A stretch of 64,000 bases of DNA from Takifugu bimaculatus. Lineage: Eukaryota > Chordata > Actinopteri > Tetraodontiformes > Tetraodontidae. The DNA lies in assembly GCA_004026145.2 (NCBI GenBank), contig CP034979.1:12813485-12877484 (forward strand). The letters are read 5' to 3'. The first letter of the stretch is position 1. The number at the start of each line of letters is the position of its first letter. The notes under the pieces are model-generated. The model was not told the DNA's origin, searched no databases, and saw only the letters and a list, made by a program, of their open reading frames with translations. Made by a program: the position numbers and the translations under genes. Positions 34,501 to 47,718 of this stretch are shown in pieces.

Positions 34501-37500
34501 GTATGAAGCTCGGTTTGTGGGCGCTCCACCACAAAGACACCCACCCTCACATTCCCTCTGCTTGTCCTGAACCACATCCTGAGGAGAGGAACGCGATGGA
34601 CGGCGTCGCCTCCTCCAACTGGAAAAATGGTTACACAATGTGAACTTTTCACTGACGATGCTGCTGCGCCACTAAAATGTTACAGTCGTTAGAAACAACA
34701 GTGCAGAGGGTGCGCGGAGGTTTCACAGCGGGCTGCTGACGATCCTGGGGCGTGGCGAGGGACGCGGCTGTCCTTTATGGGACTGCCAAGGTGAGAGGCT
34801 TACATTACCGTTTCCCAGAATGCACTGGGGAGACTGGGGTTGGAGCCCAGCGGGCAGAGATATCTGTAATAACTATGTAATTAGTATTAGACCTCGGCAG
34901 GGGTCCAAACCCTTATCTCTGACTCATCGTTCTAGAACACCACACAGGTGAGCCAAACAGGGAGACAACAAGAGCGTGACAACTTTTATTTCACGCTAGA
35001 CTGATGATTGCCGCGTCCTGCCAATGTCAGCACTGAGTGCGGTGCCACAAAAATCCTGGATTAGAGCCACGCTGCTCTTTGCTCTTCCCCATTTTTTCCA
35101 AAACACATATTTTTGCGTCTGTGTGAAAATTCTTCTAGTATGGCGACTTTAGTGGTGGCTAAACTCTGGTGAAGCATCGCTGGGGGGGGGGGTTTCAGCC
35201 CTGCCATGTTTAGGTTTGGGGTGAACTGGAAGAATATTGGTTGGAGTGACTTCGTAGAGACCCCCGCCAACCCTCACGTAAAGAGGATCAGCATAAATAA
35301 AGCGAGAGGACAATTTGGCAACGCATCCCAGTAATAACACACAGAGCCGAACAGGACATTTGCCAAGGGACTGGAAGAGGAAATCGAGGAGTATAAACAG
35401 CACTCACTGTGGCCAGGCTCGGGTTTCCATGGTGTGCTGAGGCATCCTCAGGACAGCTCACACACACAACGTAGCGCTCAGGAAACACACGCAAATCTGG
35501 AGGCAGAGCGGGGAAACAACGCAGGCCGTGCAAGTTAATATGTGGGCACACCTCTAATTATGAGTGCAAAGGTTTGAACACGTCGCAGTTTCAGGGTAAA
35601 CGGAGAAAAGGGCAGTTTACAGATAATTGCAGAGATTTAGGAGCCACGGAAGGAAAATGAAATATTAGAGCATTTTAAGTTAGCCATGGGAGTAAAATAA
35701 ACTCTTTCATCAACTTCAAAGGCAGATGCCATTTACCAAACCAACATTTATTACATGGTAATTACATTGTGAGAATAAATCCAACTGACCTAAACACCAA
35801 ATTGGTGCTGTCTCTTTTATTGCCAACTGTAGTTAAAAAATATATATTTACTATGAAGCACTTTCCAAAGCTTTGGATTAAATTAAAAACATTTTGGAGA
35901 TGATAAACTCTTTCGTTCAGCTCAGCAGCCTAATTATCTATCTGCGTCTGCTTGTTGTGATCATAGATTCAAATGTCACCATAATCTTTGGCTTTGTTGC
36001 AAAGAAAAGTCCAGATTTTGTAAAAGCAATCGGAAATTACAGTTTCCTATTAATGAATAAAGCTTTGGGCCTTTTGCAAACTTGCCTGGAAACATTTTTA
36101 AGCACTTGTTTCACTGCTAACTGAGATTTTCACACAGCTAAATTAGACAACCAAACCAGGCTATAACTGGAGAGTGGGTCTAACATCTGTAATGGACCCA
36201 CTGAGAGAAGCCTGAAGGGGGCCTTTACACCCAGGCCCTGGGGATCCCACATTAACTTTACTGACAGGAAGAGAGCCATGTCAATCCCATGAAAAGGTGG
36301 CCGAGGGTCACGGGCACTTGATGGGCCATAGAGATAGATTCTCCCCACCCTCCAATCTTTCTCCTGCTTTCAGTAGCCTCTCAAGGGAACCACTTAATGG
36401 TGGCCTGTTCTCAGCAACACCCTGAGCAGGTAGGGACAGGACATAAAAATAAGTGAGGGGGAGAAAAACCAACAGAGAGACCACAGATGATGTGCTCATA
36501 GTGTGGGAAGCCTGGCTGCTTATGACTCAATCTATTTTGATTCAGGATTACTGAGGATTTATTGGAAGAAATGGAGCTTACATACCCCCATGGTGCTGCC
36601 TGGCGATGCATCTGAGGTTGCTGTGCCGCTTCATGAAATTGGCTACAAGAGTGAAGCTGTTCCCTAAAAAAAAAGATCATTTTATTTCCAACTTTTGTGC
36701 ACATTATTGTCGTCTTTTATTTAAATTTACACGCTTACACACACTAGAACGTCCAATTAACCTTAAAGTGGTCAGGGCAGGTGTCAACAAAACCCCAAAG
36801 TCCCTTGGTGAATTCATCACGCTAAATCTGCGTTTGTTGAAGCAGCCTCCCAGTTTGGCACTTGGGCAAAGACACCGTGGTCCAGGTGGCTGCTCTCACG
36901 CTCAAACACGCTCTCCCCTTGGTACCAACCTGAACCAGCTTTTGATGAGCTCACTCTAAGGTCAAACCCTGCTTGACTTAACCGACTTTCCGTGATTCCC
37001 TCACAGATGTTATCATATCACTGTTGACTTTGGGGAATTCACGATCTGTGTCCTAATGTGAGGATTACGCATCTAACACCGTTTGAGGAGATCCCGACCT
37101 TTTGTTCTCAAAAGTCCCTGGACGATGTCAAGCATGCCGAGTTGACAGGATGAGGGGATGTTCTTTACCCTGCAACAACACTGACAGGTGCTCAATAACA
37201 TCAGGAAGTCTCTTGCAAGTCGACCTGCTTTACCCTGTGTTTGCACAGTGCAGGCTGCATGCTAAAAGGCTCTGGCCCCCACAGGTGGGAGGCGAGCCCT
37301 TATGAAGTCCCCCTAGCTGATGTTAGCTGATGTCATTTCATTATCATCCTCACAAAAAGGCAGTCTTGTGGGTCTCTGGGTAATGACATGCCATCATATT
37401 GACAGGTGGCCACCAAACCGCCGCAGGTGAACACTTAAGTCCACTGTTCAGTGATTAATGGCACCACCTCGGCTTTCATTTCCCCCCCGCCTCCGAAACC

Positions 37501-39790
37501 AGGGTCAGCAATCTCGTATAAACCTTTACAGAATGTAAAAGAAAGGTAAAACAAATCCTCTAAGGCTCCACTAAATTACCATTAATGGTGTTCGCAAACA
37601 TGATAAACCGTTACCTAGGTGACGAGACAAAAGCGGGTCTGCAACACCTAGAGTGTGAGAATCTGCCCTCCTTGTGAGTGTTTGTGCAGCAGTTTAAGTA
37701 TATGCAAATTGACAGTGTTATTTTAGCAGGGATTTGTAAAAACACTTTAAATCTAGAAAAAGACAAAACTAGAATTTACATACTGCTGTATAATAACGAC
37801 GTCAGTAATTTGATTAGTAGTAGAGGTTATCATTATTATTATTTACATCTTGCTTCATCAATGGAGAGATTGTGTTATTTTGTGGGGAAGGCATCATTTC
37901 TTCCTGGCTTACATATTAAACTTGCAAACACCAGCGTTTTGTTTAACTGTACTAAAAACATTTAAATTTGATTTGTAGTGTTGCATCATTTTTTAATTAC
38001 TTTCCATTACACAATTGGCTAAATAATCAAACTGTGTTGCAGCTGGTTTCATTGTGTTGATGTGATGTTGCTGTCTTCAACTATCTGCCGTTTATGGGTG
38101 AACTACATACTAGACTGATTTATGATTATGTCATCAGGGTCAAAACAAGGAATACGGACAGAATATTAGAGGTTACATAGTGTATTAGGTAAAGGTTTAT
38201 GGTGTAAGAAAGATAAAGGACATCCACAAGTCCTATATTAGAAAACCAATCTCAAAATATAAAAGTCAGAAATCATGTGTGGTTCCTTCTGGATGTCTGT
38301 TGAAGGAGGAATTCTGATCTGCAGCTGTTTTTTCTGCCCATTCTAGGCTCTAGGCGAAGAAAGCATTTTTCATGACACATTCAGGCCTTTCGATGTTTTT
38401 AGAAGCACCGATTTAGCTCGTTAGACTCCTTCGCCTCGTGTCTAGCTCCACAACTATGCGCATTGTTTTCCCTGGTGGGATGAGCTTGCCAATTCTCAAG
38501 ACAAGTTGGACATGGACGTCTGGACCCAGAGTTGGGAACCATTGCAACACCACGGTCGGAGACATCAGCTGCTGCTCCGTCTTTGCAGCGTCCTGCTCAG
38601 CACAGAGTTGCTCTTGGCCCCCTGCCCAGGCTCTCTTGTGCTGAAGCTTCCATCCATGTTTCACTCTCACAAACAGTTTGCTAGAGCCTCCTCTGGGAAC
38701 GAGTGGCCCCGTTTGTGGCAACTGCAGCCCACGGTGGTGCCATACCAGATCCGCAGAGCACAGCCGGCTTTATTTGTGGCTCCGTCTGAGGAAGATAATG
38801 TTGCTAATTGTTTTGAAAGTCAGTGATATTATGACACGCGACATCCATCAGCGATCCAGCATTCCGTGTTTTTATGGAGGGAGGGAAACATCACAACGAC
38901 TCGTGCTGCTCGTTAAATGTTGTTAGACGACTGCAAAAAGGCATCGTTTCCACGGAGCTGGTGCCGAGGATAAAGTAGTAGATTTTCAAGATACACGTGC
39001 AACTGCACCTAGCTTCCCTATAGCTTTCACCACTTCCTGTGAAAACAGTGAGGAGAAAGAAAAGTCAACAAGCTGAGCAGCATCCAGAGTGACGAAGACT
39101 TTAAAATGGAACAGAACTGGGTGAGAGGCATTGGTCCAGGGTCAGAGGTAACCCTGCAGTACAGCCTTCATTAACTTCAGTCGGATCATAAGATCATCAG
39201 AACGGCTCCACAACACGTGACCGGCGTCTCCCCACCATCTGTATCCCTGACAGTCTGCACTACTGTGACTCCTGCAGGAAGACCAACGAATTTCCTCACA
39301 TTTTCTAGATATGCATCATATAAGTTCTCAGAATGGGAAAAAGATCTCCAAAAAAAAACTAATTAAAACCTGTTACACATAAAGGTTGTCAGCCCCAGTG
39401 TACATGTGGCTCTGCAGGTTTGGCATCGATTAGTAAAAATAAAGACAATTTCCAGCTGTATATACCACAATGTGCCATAATTTAATAGGAGTGTAGAAGC
39501 TGTAGGTCAGGAGAGCTGCATTTCCCACGCAAACTCCTTCATGAACAAGAGTTGAATCAGCAGGACAGTCAGACATCAGTGCCTGAGAATCCTGCTCTTT
39601 GGAAGTCTCTGCTTTGATGTGGACCCCCTCCCTCTGTCCTCGAGTGTGGGTGGAGGGTCGAGCTCAGCGAGACAAAGAGAGAAAGAGAAGGAGGGAGGGA
39701 GAGAGGAGGAGAGAAAGAGGGAGATGGGTATGAAAGCGAACAAGGAAGTTGCCCACGTGTAAGTGGGGGTTTTCCTGGAAGGACATCGCT

Positions 39791-39856
<66 letters not shown>

Positions 39857-42800
39857 CTACAGCCTCAGTGGAGAAATGTGTCTTATCATCCTGCACAATG
39901 TCCACCTGAAACAATATTTGCACATGAGTGTTCAATTTAACATTTGGGTGACCCCTTCATCAGTTACAAAATACGCCGCAGCATGGTAGCTCAGGCCAGC
40001 CCATAATGCAGCGTGTGACTAACGTGGCGGGGAGCTTTTGGGGGCAGAGCACAAGCTAAAATAATCTAATAATTCTCAATAACATAAGACGATGAGAGAA
40101 ATAAAGCCACAGTAGAAAATATCCGATTTAAGAATCATTCTAAGTTAAAGAATCCCAAAGGTCAGAGCTGTGCTGAAGCCAGACAGTGTTTACATTAAAG
40201 GGCGTAGAGGAAGAGGACGATGCCAAGTGATTATGAAGATGATTCATGTTGGGCACATGTGGATCTGAGTTATGCACTCTGGTGGCCTTTCAAAACTTGG
40301 ATAAAGGTCTTGCTGGGTCTTCACAAGGTCTGCTGATGTGGGCTAACAGACCCAAACAGATGATCTGCAGCACAGAACCAGCACAGGTTCGGGTTTAAGG
40401 AGAATCCTGCTTGATTAGAGTAACACTGGTATTGTACAAAGGACTCAAAGATTAGGGAGAATTATTGGTCAATGTCTGACTCTTCACTGTTACCTTTTGG
40501 GAGTTGTGGCATTTTATATGTCAATAGAAAGGAACCATTCCAACCATCATTAAACCTGCTCATGTGGCTCACACAGCTCGTGATATTTGTGACATGGTGA
40601 ACCCGTTAACCTTTTTTGACAAAAAGAGAAGAAATATTCTGCGTTAAAACTGATTCTACAGTGTAGATGGTGTAATCTACAAAGCTTAAATGTTCAAATA
40701 TTCACAGAATTAAGCCTCTGTTAAAGCTGCCCAGGGGCTGACGGGGGCACATGACACCGGCTGTCCTGCTTTAAAAAGGAGCAACGACGGGCAAAAACAA
40801 GGACGGCCTGTGAAACATTTCAGTGATTCCTAAAGCGAGGCGTTCTGCTCAGACTGAGCATGACTCCAGGAGAGCGTGTGCCATCTCCCAAACCAGACTG
40901 TGGTAAAGAGAACAGTCACATGAATGAACCAGAACCTTATAATAGGGGAGCAGCAGTGCTGTGTGACAGCTATGGTGCAGATTACAGCTGTGACCAAGGA
41001 AGAGAGCGCAGCAGATCCTGCAGAAACACTGAGAACCTCAGGAACACAGCAAACATGGGCAACACTGAGCAGCATAGAAGAGTTAAACTGTCTGCACAAT
41101 GGTAGTGAGTCAGATTGTCCTATGTGTTGTTGATGACTCAAGCCAGGGGCTTTCAGGAAAGATTTAATGGACCACAGCAACGCCACAAAGTGCGGGGGAA
41201 CGGGGTTGCACTGCAGGGGCCGGCGGAGGGGGGGCAACAGTGGAGAAGAAAGAGGGGATGGCAGACTGGAGTGGATACACAGATCAGGATCCATTTCCAG
41301 GCCGGGCTTTGGAATTCCTTTGTTCCTGCAACAGGTCTCCGTCCCCCTCCCGCCTTTCCTTAATCCCAGCAGGCCTCACACCCAGTAACACAGAGCTGTG
41401 CAGGTAACTCTGCCACAGGCATGCCTCTCTATTTACAGAGCAGCCCCCCATAGCAACCGCGGGCACAAATAGTCATAGTGGTGCTGCTGTGACGTCTGTA
41501 AACTGCTGGAAGCTTGACACATAATCATTCGCTATAAACTCTTGCTCTGTTTATGCTTGTACATTTCCTGCACATGAACCTCCGTGTAGCCTCTTTCTCA
41601 CACACGCACGCTAACAGTATATTTTAAGAGTACAAAGATGTCGGCAGGTGGTTCCACTACCCACCCGTGTCACTCTTCACACATCATCCACAAATCGGAG
41701 GGAGATGACAATTTGCAAACACATTCTCCAACAGTAAAGCAATCCAGCAACATTTGTGCTTTTCCTGCCCTAGCTGTGGCCAGGCTGCCTTAAGCCCCCT
41801 TCACAGGGCTGCCAAGAGGAGTCAGTGGTACACTGTGCAGGGATCGCAAAGCCCTCTCCCACGGCTATTAGTGACCATTCATCTGGGAAGCCTGGGAAAA
41901 TGCCTCTCCAGCCTGCCGTGGCCATGGGGAAAGAGGCTGGCAGGTGTTCCCTCCCCATAAGCCCTGGCACCTGTGCGGGGAGAGGAAGAAGGAGCTGACT
42001 CTGCCATGGCTTGAAAAAATGATCTCAAGGTACCACTTTGTGCAGGGAGGTCCTGTGAATTTTGGTGAGCTTCCCAATCCCAGGACTCACATCACGATGA
42101 GGTCTGCATCACCAGGAGAGATCAATACCGTTAAAAGCAATGAGGCATCTGTTAATGTGCTTTGGCAGGCGGATGGCATGTTAGCTAAACCCGTGTAAAA
42201 TCGGCCTTCTCAGTTTACACTACACTGTATATACACACACAAATACAGACAGGATGGAAGCAGCATCAGTATCCCCTGGAGGTAAAGCAAAGGCACACCA
42301 GGAGTATAGTTACATTGCAAACTATCACCAATTCAAGTCTTGGGTAAAACTGGGATGTCATTTCACCTTTGCAGGCTGGTTTCCTCCACGCCTGAAGCGT
42401 CTTGACTCCCGCTGCCACCGTTTCTGAAATATCATCTCACATGTTCCTCAAAGCACCAATTATCATTTCAAGCATGTACTTAGGCTGAGAAATGTGGACG
42501 TGTTCGTCACGATCTACCAGGGAGAAGCCTCTCCCAAGCTCTAAAGTCAAGCATGTCCATTTTGCCTGTCTAGAGCCAAGATATTTGGTGGGAAAAGTTC
42601 CTTCTGTTCATGTCTTTGAAAACATAAATAAATCACATGGCTATGAGCTAATCATGAAGTCTCAAGCAGCCTGGGTACAGAAGAGGGGGGCCGAGGGTTG
42701 ACAGTTGGACACTGGCCTCCATGGCCCAGTTCGGAAGGAATGACTTACAATTCCACTGGCAGAAGACGAAAGATAAATCCCCCTCTGACATATTCATTGG

Positions 42801-45758
42801 GTGCTATATGCACACACATATGCATCCAATAAGGCACACAGTGCATATCTGAATACACTGACCCATGGAGATGACTCAGAGCCGCATACTTGGACCCTGG
42901 AATGTTAAAAACTGTTGATGGCTCATTTGAAATGCCAACAGCTGAGATTGGTTGTGCTGTGTATACTGCTGTCCATCGGCAGAAGCCCTTGTGATTTCAC
43001 ACTGGCACCAGCTCAAACACCACCTCATAGGAGCACAGAAACACCCCCTCCTCCCGTAACATCCCATAACATCCCATAACACCCCATACACCCCATACAC
43101 CCCATACATCCCATACACACAGACGCATGGCCGTACACACACAACTCCTGATGCTTAATGAGACGCAATGCAGCCAAAATCTGTGCAGGATAAAGTACCA
43201 GAAACTCGGGTTCAACATGAAAATACGCTAATACGTAATGTTGAAAAGATATTTTGGTTAAAATCAAAGTCTGGTGGTTTACAGTAATAGAAAATAACCA
43301 TAGCACCAAAATTACCCAAACTTGACTAAATGTACTCTATCACATTCCATTCCCACTGGGAAAAACAGCGGCAGGCTTCTGGCACTCTGAAAGTCCAGCA
43401 AAGATTAGCGGGTTAACGTTTGACCTGATTGCAGAATTGATGACCCCGTGCTTAATACCCACCCTGAGCTTTACTGGGTTTCCCTGGAGCCTGAAGCTTG
43501 TCCTCCTTTTTTAAGAGCTCCCACTTGCTCGACTGCTTCTCCCAGTCAGTCTCCACCTTTACTGCTCTGCCTCCTCCCTCACAGGGGACAACAAAAAGAT
43601 CAGGAATGTCATTACGCTCACTTAAGACCTTTAATGGGACCCCAGCTCACGAACTGTGCGGGCCTGCTTAAGGCACCGTATCTTTTCATGTTCTGAGAAC
43701 AAATTACACGATATGATATGGAGTCATGTTCCAATGGTTCCATTCTTCTGGCAGCGCTAAAGGAGCTCATCATTTTTACATGCATATTTCACCAGTGAAA
43801 CGCTGATAGTCTCCTGTCCACGCGGTAGGTCGGGGGAGCAGGGCGTGCACCAGTGCACGTGCATGTGTGAGCCTCAATCTGTGATCTCCATCATTAGAGG
43901 TGTCTGTCTCTCCTCAGTCTGTCACAGGCAATATGAGACAGGCTTTCCAGTAACTTTACACTGTCAGCCTGTTCACACCTAGCCCCGGGGAGGATATGTC
44001 GCTCCAGCGCACTGTCGCAGCCCGGCCCCCTCACCGGCGCCGCCACGTTTAGCAAGAGCACAACCACACTGGATCCAGCGTGCCTGCTTGTTAATGCCGT
44101 GTGTTTATTAAAAATGAGACAAAGGTGGAACATGTGCGTGTGTGCGCGGGTTTTGGTGGATAAAAAGACTAAAGTGGAAGCTAAGTAGTGTGAGAGACAG
44201 ATTTGCAGCCACGGGAGAAACTTTATGGGGCCGCCTGCCCTGTAATCCCACTCTCACAGTCATGCCTGCCCTGCTGAGCAGGCCCACTTTAACGGCCCTT
44301 AACTGCTACCTGTGACAAACCTGTCTGTCGAACAACAGGCAGCTGGGGGCCTCCTCTGAAACCCATTTCGCTCTGCTTCAAAGGCATGTGTGTGGGTGGC
44401 TCCGGGAATGTGCGGACACTTAATGGAAAGGGAGCTATAGAATTGTCTGGTTTTGCCACAGCTGCCTGATTTTTCTGTACACATATTACAGCACAAATGA
44501 GAGCAAAAACAAACTGCAGCCTTCGAAATTACCTGCTTGGACTTTATGCCAAGTTAAACACTGCAACACAATGTAAAACCTCCCATTAGGTCCCACCTTG
44601 GGTGTAAAGAGCTGCTGTGTTCCAACTGGTTCTGCTGCCTCGACTCCCACACTCCCAAATAAGGCAGCCATTAATTTTCTCCTGGATGATGTTTTATAAC
44701 TGAACCGTTCCTGCACAGCGCTCGGCAGTGCACCAACAAACAAATGCTGCACTATCACTGCTGAGAAAGTGCATAAATAATGGGAGTGAGCTCACAGCCA
44801 AAGCAAACCTTTCTATCTGCTGAGGAGCTGATAGCAGTTGCAGCTAACACAAAGACAGGGAGGACAAAGTTGACTACAATCAAGAGGAAAGAACAACACT
44901 GGAAGCCAAGGACAGTTTGATTAATTTATGATGATTTCCAAAGAACAATTTGAACTTCCAGCATGACTGGTTGGTCAAACCTTCAGGGATGTAATCATGA
45001 CGCATGAAATGATGCCGACCTGTTTAGTCTCTGCTCTCATACTTAGAATGTTTCTTTGTTTTGGTCACAAATGAAAGATGTCGGAGCTGAAAGATTAATG
45101 GGGACATGTCATGAATTACTGCATCAAGTATAACATTTGTACCAGGTAATCGTGTAGGAACGGCAATTCCAACATAAAACAAACACAAGTAACACACACA
45201 AGGGCTCAGAAACAACAACAACCTGTCGAACTGGTGCAGAATCAGTTTCATTGTTTAGAAGTGTTTGTGGCTAGAACAGTATCTTGTAGGTGACCATATG
45301 ACTTGAGTTACACTGTGATTACCTTTCACAAATAAAGGCGAAGCAGGTGCCAGCACATTCTTGTGTTTGGGTTGTCTTCTGCTGTAGAGGGACTCTTCAC
45401 ACTGTTTAACTCTCTGGCTCAGGGCGTCTCGCACCACATCTGTAACCTCCTGCAAATGGTGTCCAGACATTTCAGGAGACATGTTTTGGTGGTCAGTGCT
45501 GACAAAATCCATGTACACAAGCCACATCGCCACCGTGTAGGTGGAGAGGTGAGAACGGTTTTGGGCTCCAAGTCTTTGCAATTTCCGTGTCACAGTCGTT
45601 TAAAGACCCCCAGCAGAACAGAAGCCATATATTCATTCACACCCTCACCCTCTTCTCTGTGTCTGTACCTCAATGTGGTCCTCAGTAAACCAGCTGGTGT
45701 CCTCTAGGCCGCCCAGGGGCAGAACGTGGAGATCCACCAGCACGGCAAAGTTCCCACA
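28598..45758 (-). CDS. slx4ip: SLX4-interacting protein, six coding exons; start exon not found
   Basis: SLX4IP binds the SLX4 nuclease scaffold and affects telomere recombination and cross-link repair in the nucleus. Minus-strand exons in transcript order: 45669-45758, 45323-45449, 36586-36663, 35408-35496, 29372-29478, 28598-29282. All have AG/GT borders and the phases chain perfectly (0-0, 0-1, 1-1, 1-0, 0-2, 2-stop), giving 1,176 nt. With a start exon of about nine codons the total is near 400 residues (human about 408). Recognition rests on the conserved N-terminal core: CGNFAVLVDLHVLP, then VRDALSQRV, then a NFMKRHSNLRCI block, then VFPERYVVCVS. The long last exon is low-complexity, Ser/Glu-rich and basic at its end, as in the family. 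The exon encoding the first residues (human MASKKFAVK) was not identified. A weak candidate is the 9-nt ATG-containing stretch 51585-51593 before a GTAAGG donor. Confidence 0.87.
31514..31569. repeat. (GT)n microsatellite
   Basis: About 28 GT repeats in an slx4ip intron. Confidence 0.97.
33469..33495. repeat. (GT)n microsatellite
   Basis: About 13 GT repeats; a shorter GT/GC run lies about 90 bp before it at 33373-33395. Confidence 0.93.
39791..39854. repeat. (GT)n microsatellite
   Basis: About 30 GT repeats, preceded on the plus strand by a purine-rich GAGA tract (39670-39730). Confidence 0.96.
43059..43120. repeat. Short tandem repeat CATCCCATAA / CACCCCATA
   Basis: About six degenerate 9-10-bp units in an slx4ip intron. 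Open frames through it encode Trp-Gly-Val or Met-Gly-Cys repeats and are not genes. Confidence 0.85.
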
Positions 45759-47649
45759 CTGTAACACAAAGGAGAGGCAGAGCCGCAGGTTGCTGAGGGG
45801 CATTGAGTTAACAGACAACAAAGGAAATCAGAGTGTGGGTGATTGACAGCCAGACAAACCACAACGACCCCCTGCATCCTCAAACATCACCCCAGGCACC
45901 TCAGTGTTGTCTCATCCCTCCTGCTTTTCTGTCCTGCCACCTCTTTACCAGTCTTTTTACCAAAAAATAAATAAAAATCAAGCTTTACCCGTCACCTCAA
46001 TTTCCCCTCATCTCAGTGTGAAACCGGCGTTTCTGTTCTCTGGGCTGGGAAATGCATCTTGTTGCCTCACATCAAGCGGATGGAAGCAAATTGTCTAAAA
46101 CTGCGCAATCACACATGTGAGGATCAGAACAAGACAGATGACATCATATCAGAATGGCTACAAAACCTCTGATCATCTCTAAACACAGAGCACGTACATC
46201 ATTTTGCTCCGCGACAGCTTTTTAACATAAGGCTGTGGAACGCTGACTGGGGGACTACAGAGCAGATTCCTGGAGAACTATGTCATGGTGTCAGTGACAC
46301 TAAGCTACAACGGACGAGGAGGCCAAAAATGCCGCGGCTGCTTAACTGGCTGTTACATCTTTCTCAGGCTAGCCTGATTATGGCTAACACATGAGCGCAA
46401 AGGCGGCCTGCAGCAGAGAACAAAAGGACGCAGGGCTCGTGTGAACCTGGCCTCTCCCTGGACAGGGCGTAATGGCTGGATTCAGACCACCCACATGACA
46501 CTGAGGAGCACCAAGCCATGGCCCAGAACCCAACAATGAAGCTGCAGCAAAACCAAGAGAGTGAACATGGCAGCAAAGGCGGGCACAGACGTCCAGCTCA
46601 TGGGGCAGAGCTGGAAGAGACACACATTCATTTAGTCAGGGGGAATACCTTCAGACAAAGAGCTTTGTCTTCAGGCAGACTCGTCCCTCTGTGCTCAACG
46701 ATTGCACACAGATGACTAAACGCTGCCGTCCCAACTTGAGAGATGCTCTTTTGGCTCCTGCAATGATGCAAGAGATTGAAAATGGGGGGGGTGCAGCAGG
46801 GGAGGGAGGCCCGTGTTACAGTTTGCTTTAATTCAGCACACAGGCCTAAACTTCATAACCCTGATCGCTTCTTTATCTGAAGAAAGAAGGTTAGCCCTGA
46901 GATCAAAGGGAACAGTTTCATCCGTGGTTATAAAACTGTAGTCGTGCCTGGAGGCTTTTGTCGAGTGACATTAAATGGTTAAATGCTAGCTTTGATCATA
47001 TGAAAAGCTGCCTTTTTTTCTCTGTGAGAGCATTTTCCCTTCTCATCGTCTCTCTGCAACTAATAATTGAGAGGAGGCTTTTTCCTCGGGGCCTGAACAG
47101 ACTCCCAACACGACAGCTGTGGACACCACGGACGTGTAGCAGCTCTTTCTCGACTACTTTCTGGACCGTGCTGGACAGACACATTCCAGACGTATGAACA
47201 AGCTTGTTCTGCTGCCTGGACTCGGAGATTGAAGCCATGCAAATATAGATCGCTCCGTGCAAGTTTGCAAGCGTAGGAAAAGTTGTAAAGACAAGTGACG
47301 CAGATACCAGAGCAGGTCCCCCACCCCAGCCGCTCGTTCCATGTGAACGCCCCCGGTGCATGAAATGAGCGCCCGTCCTGTCAGCGTGGACTCATCCCTA
47401 CAGATCCGTACTCTGCCCCATTCTGTTCTTTGTTTCGCAGCGGTCCACGGATGACTGGTGGCCTCAGCTGACAGCCTCCAACAATTACTGATGTGTGGGA
47501 AAGCCTGGCAACAGAGGCCAAGACCCCGTCAATCAAAACACGCGGAGCCACAAGCAGATAAACCCCAGGGTGGTTTCATGGGGTTGGACTTGACACAGGC
47601 TGAAAGGATGTGGGTACCCTGATGTCTCTAAGGTGGCTCTCACACTGCC

Positions 47650-47718
47650 CCACACACCCCCCCACACACACACACACACACACACACACCCACCACACAC
47701 ACACACACAGACACACAC
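47650..47718. repeat. (CA)n microsatellite, interrupted
   Basis: CA repeats broken by short C runs and one CCACC interruption. Confidence 0.93.

Larger units (their letters stand above)
29479..35407 (-). other. slx4ip: slx4ip intron between the 35.4 and 29.4 kb exons
   Basis: About 5.9 kb without recognised exons on either strand. It contains a GT microsatellite at 31514-31569 and a smaller one at 33469-33495. A 164-residue open frame at 31973-32467 (-) and shorter frames opposite it have no family signature and are treated as chance. Confidence 0.7.
36664..45322 (-). other. slx4ip: Largest slx4ip intron found
   Basis: About 8.7 kb with no recognised exon. It contains a GT microsatellite at 39791-39854, a CCCATA-type repeat at 43059-43120 and a GC-richer block at 38.4-38.8 kb with overlapping open frames. 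The blocks at 41.7-42.2 and 42.5-42.7 kb are repeat-free and of mixed composition. They could be regulatory, but this is unproven. Confidence 0.65.

Noticed and set aside
45450..45593. Upstream extension of the slx4ip exon at 45323-45449
   Set aside because: It appeared to align by length with the human N-terminus, but the true preceding exon (CGNFAVLVDLH) is at 45669-45758 and joins in phase at the CAG at 45450.
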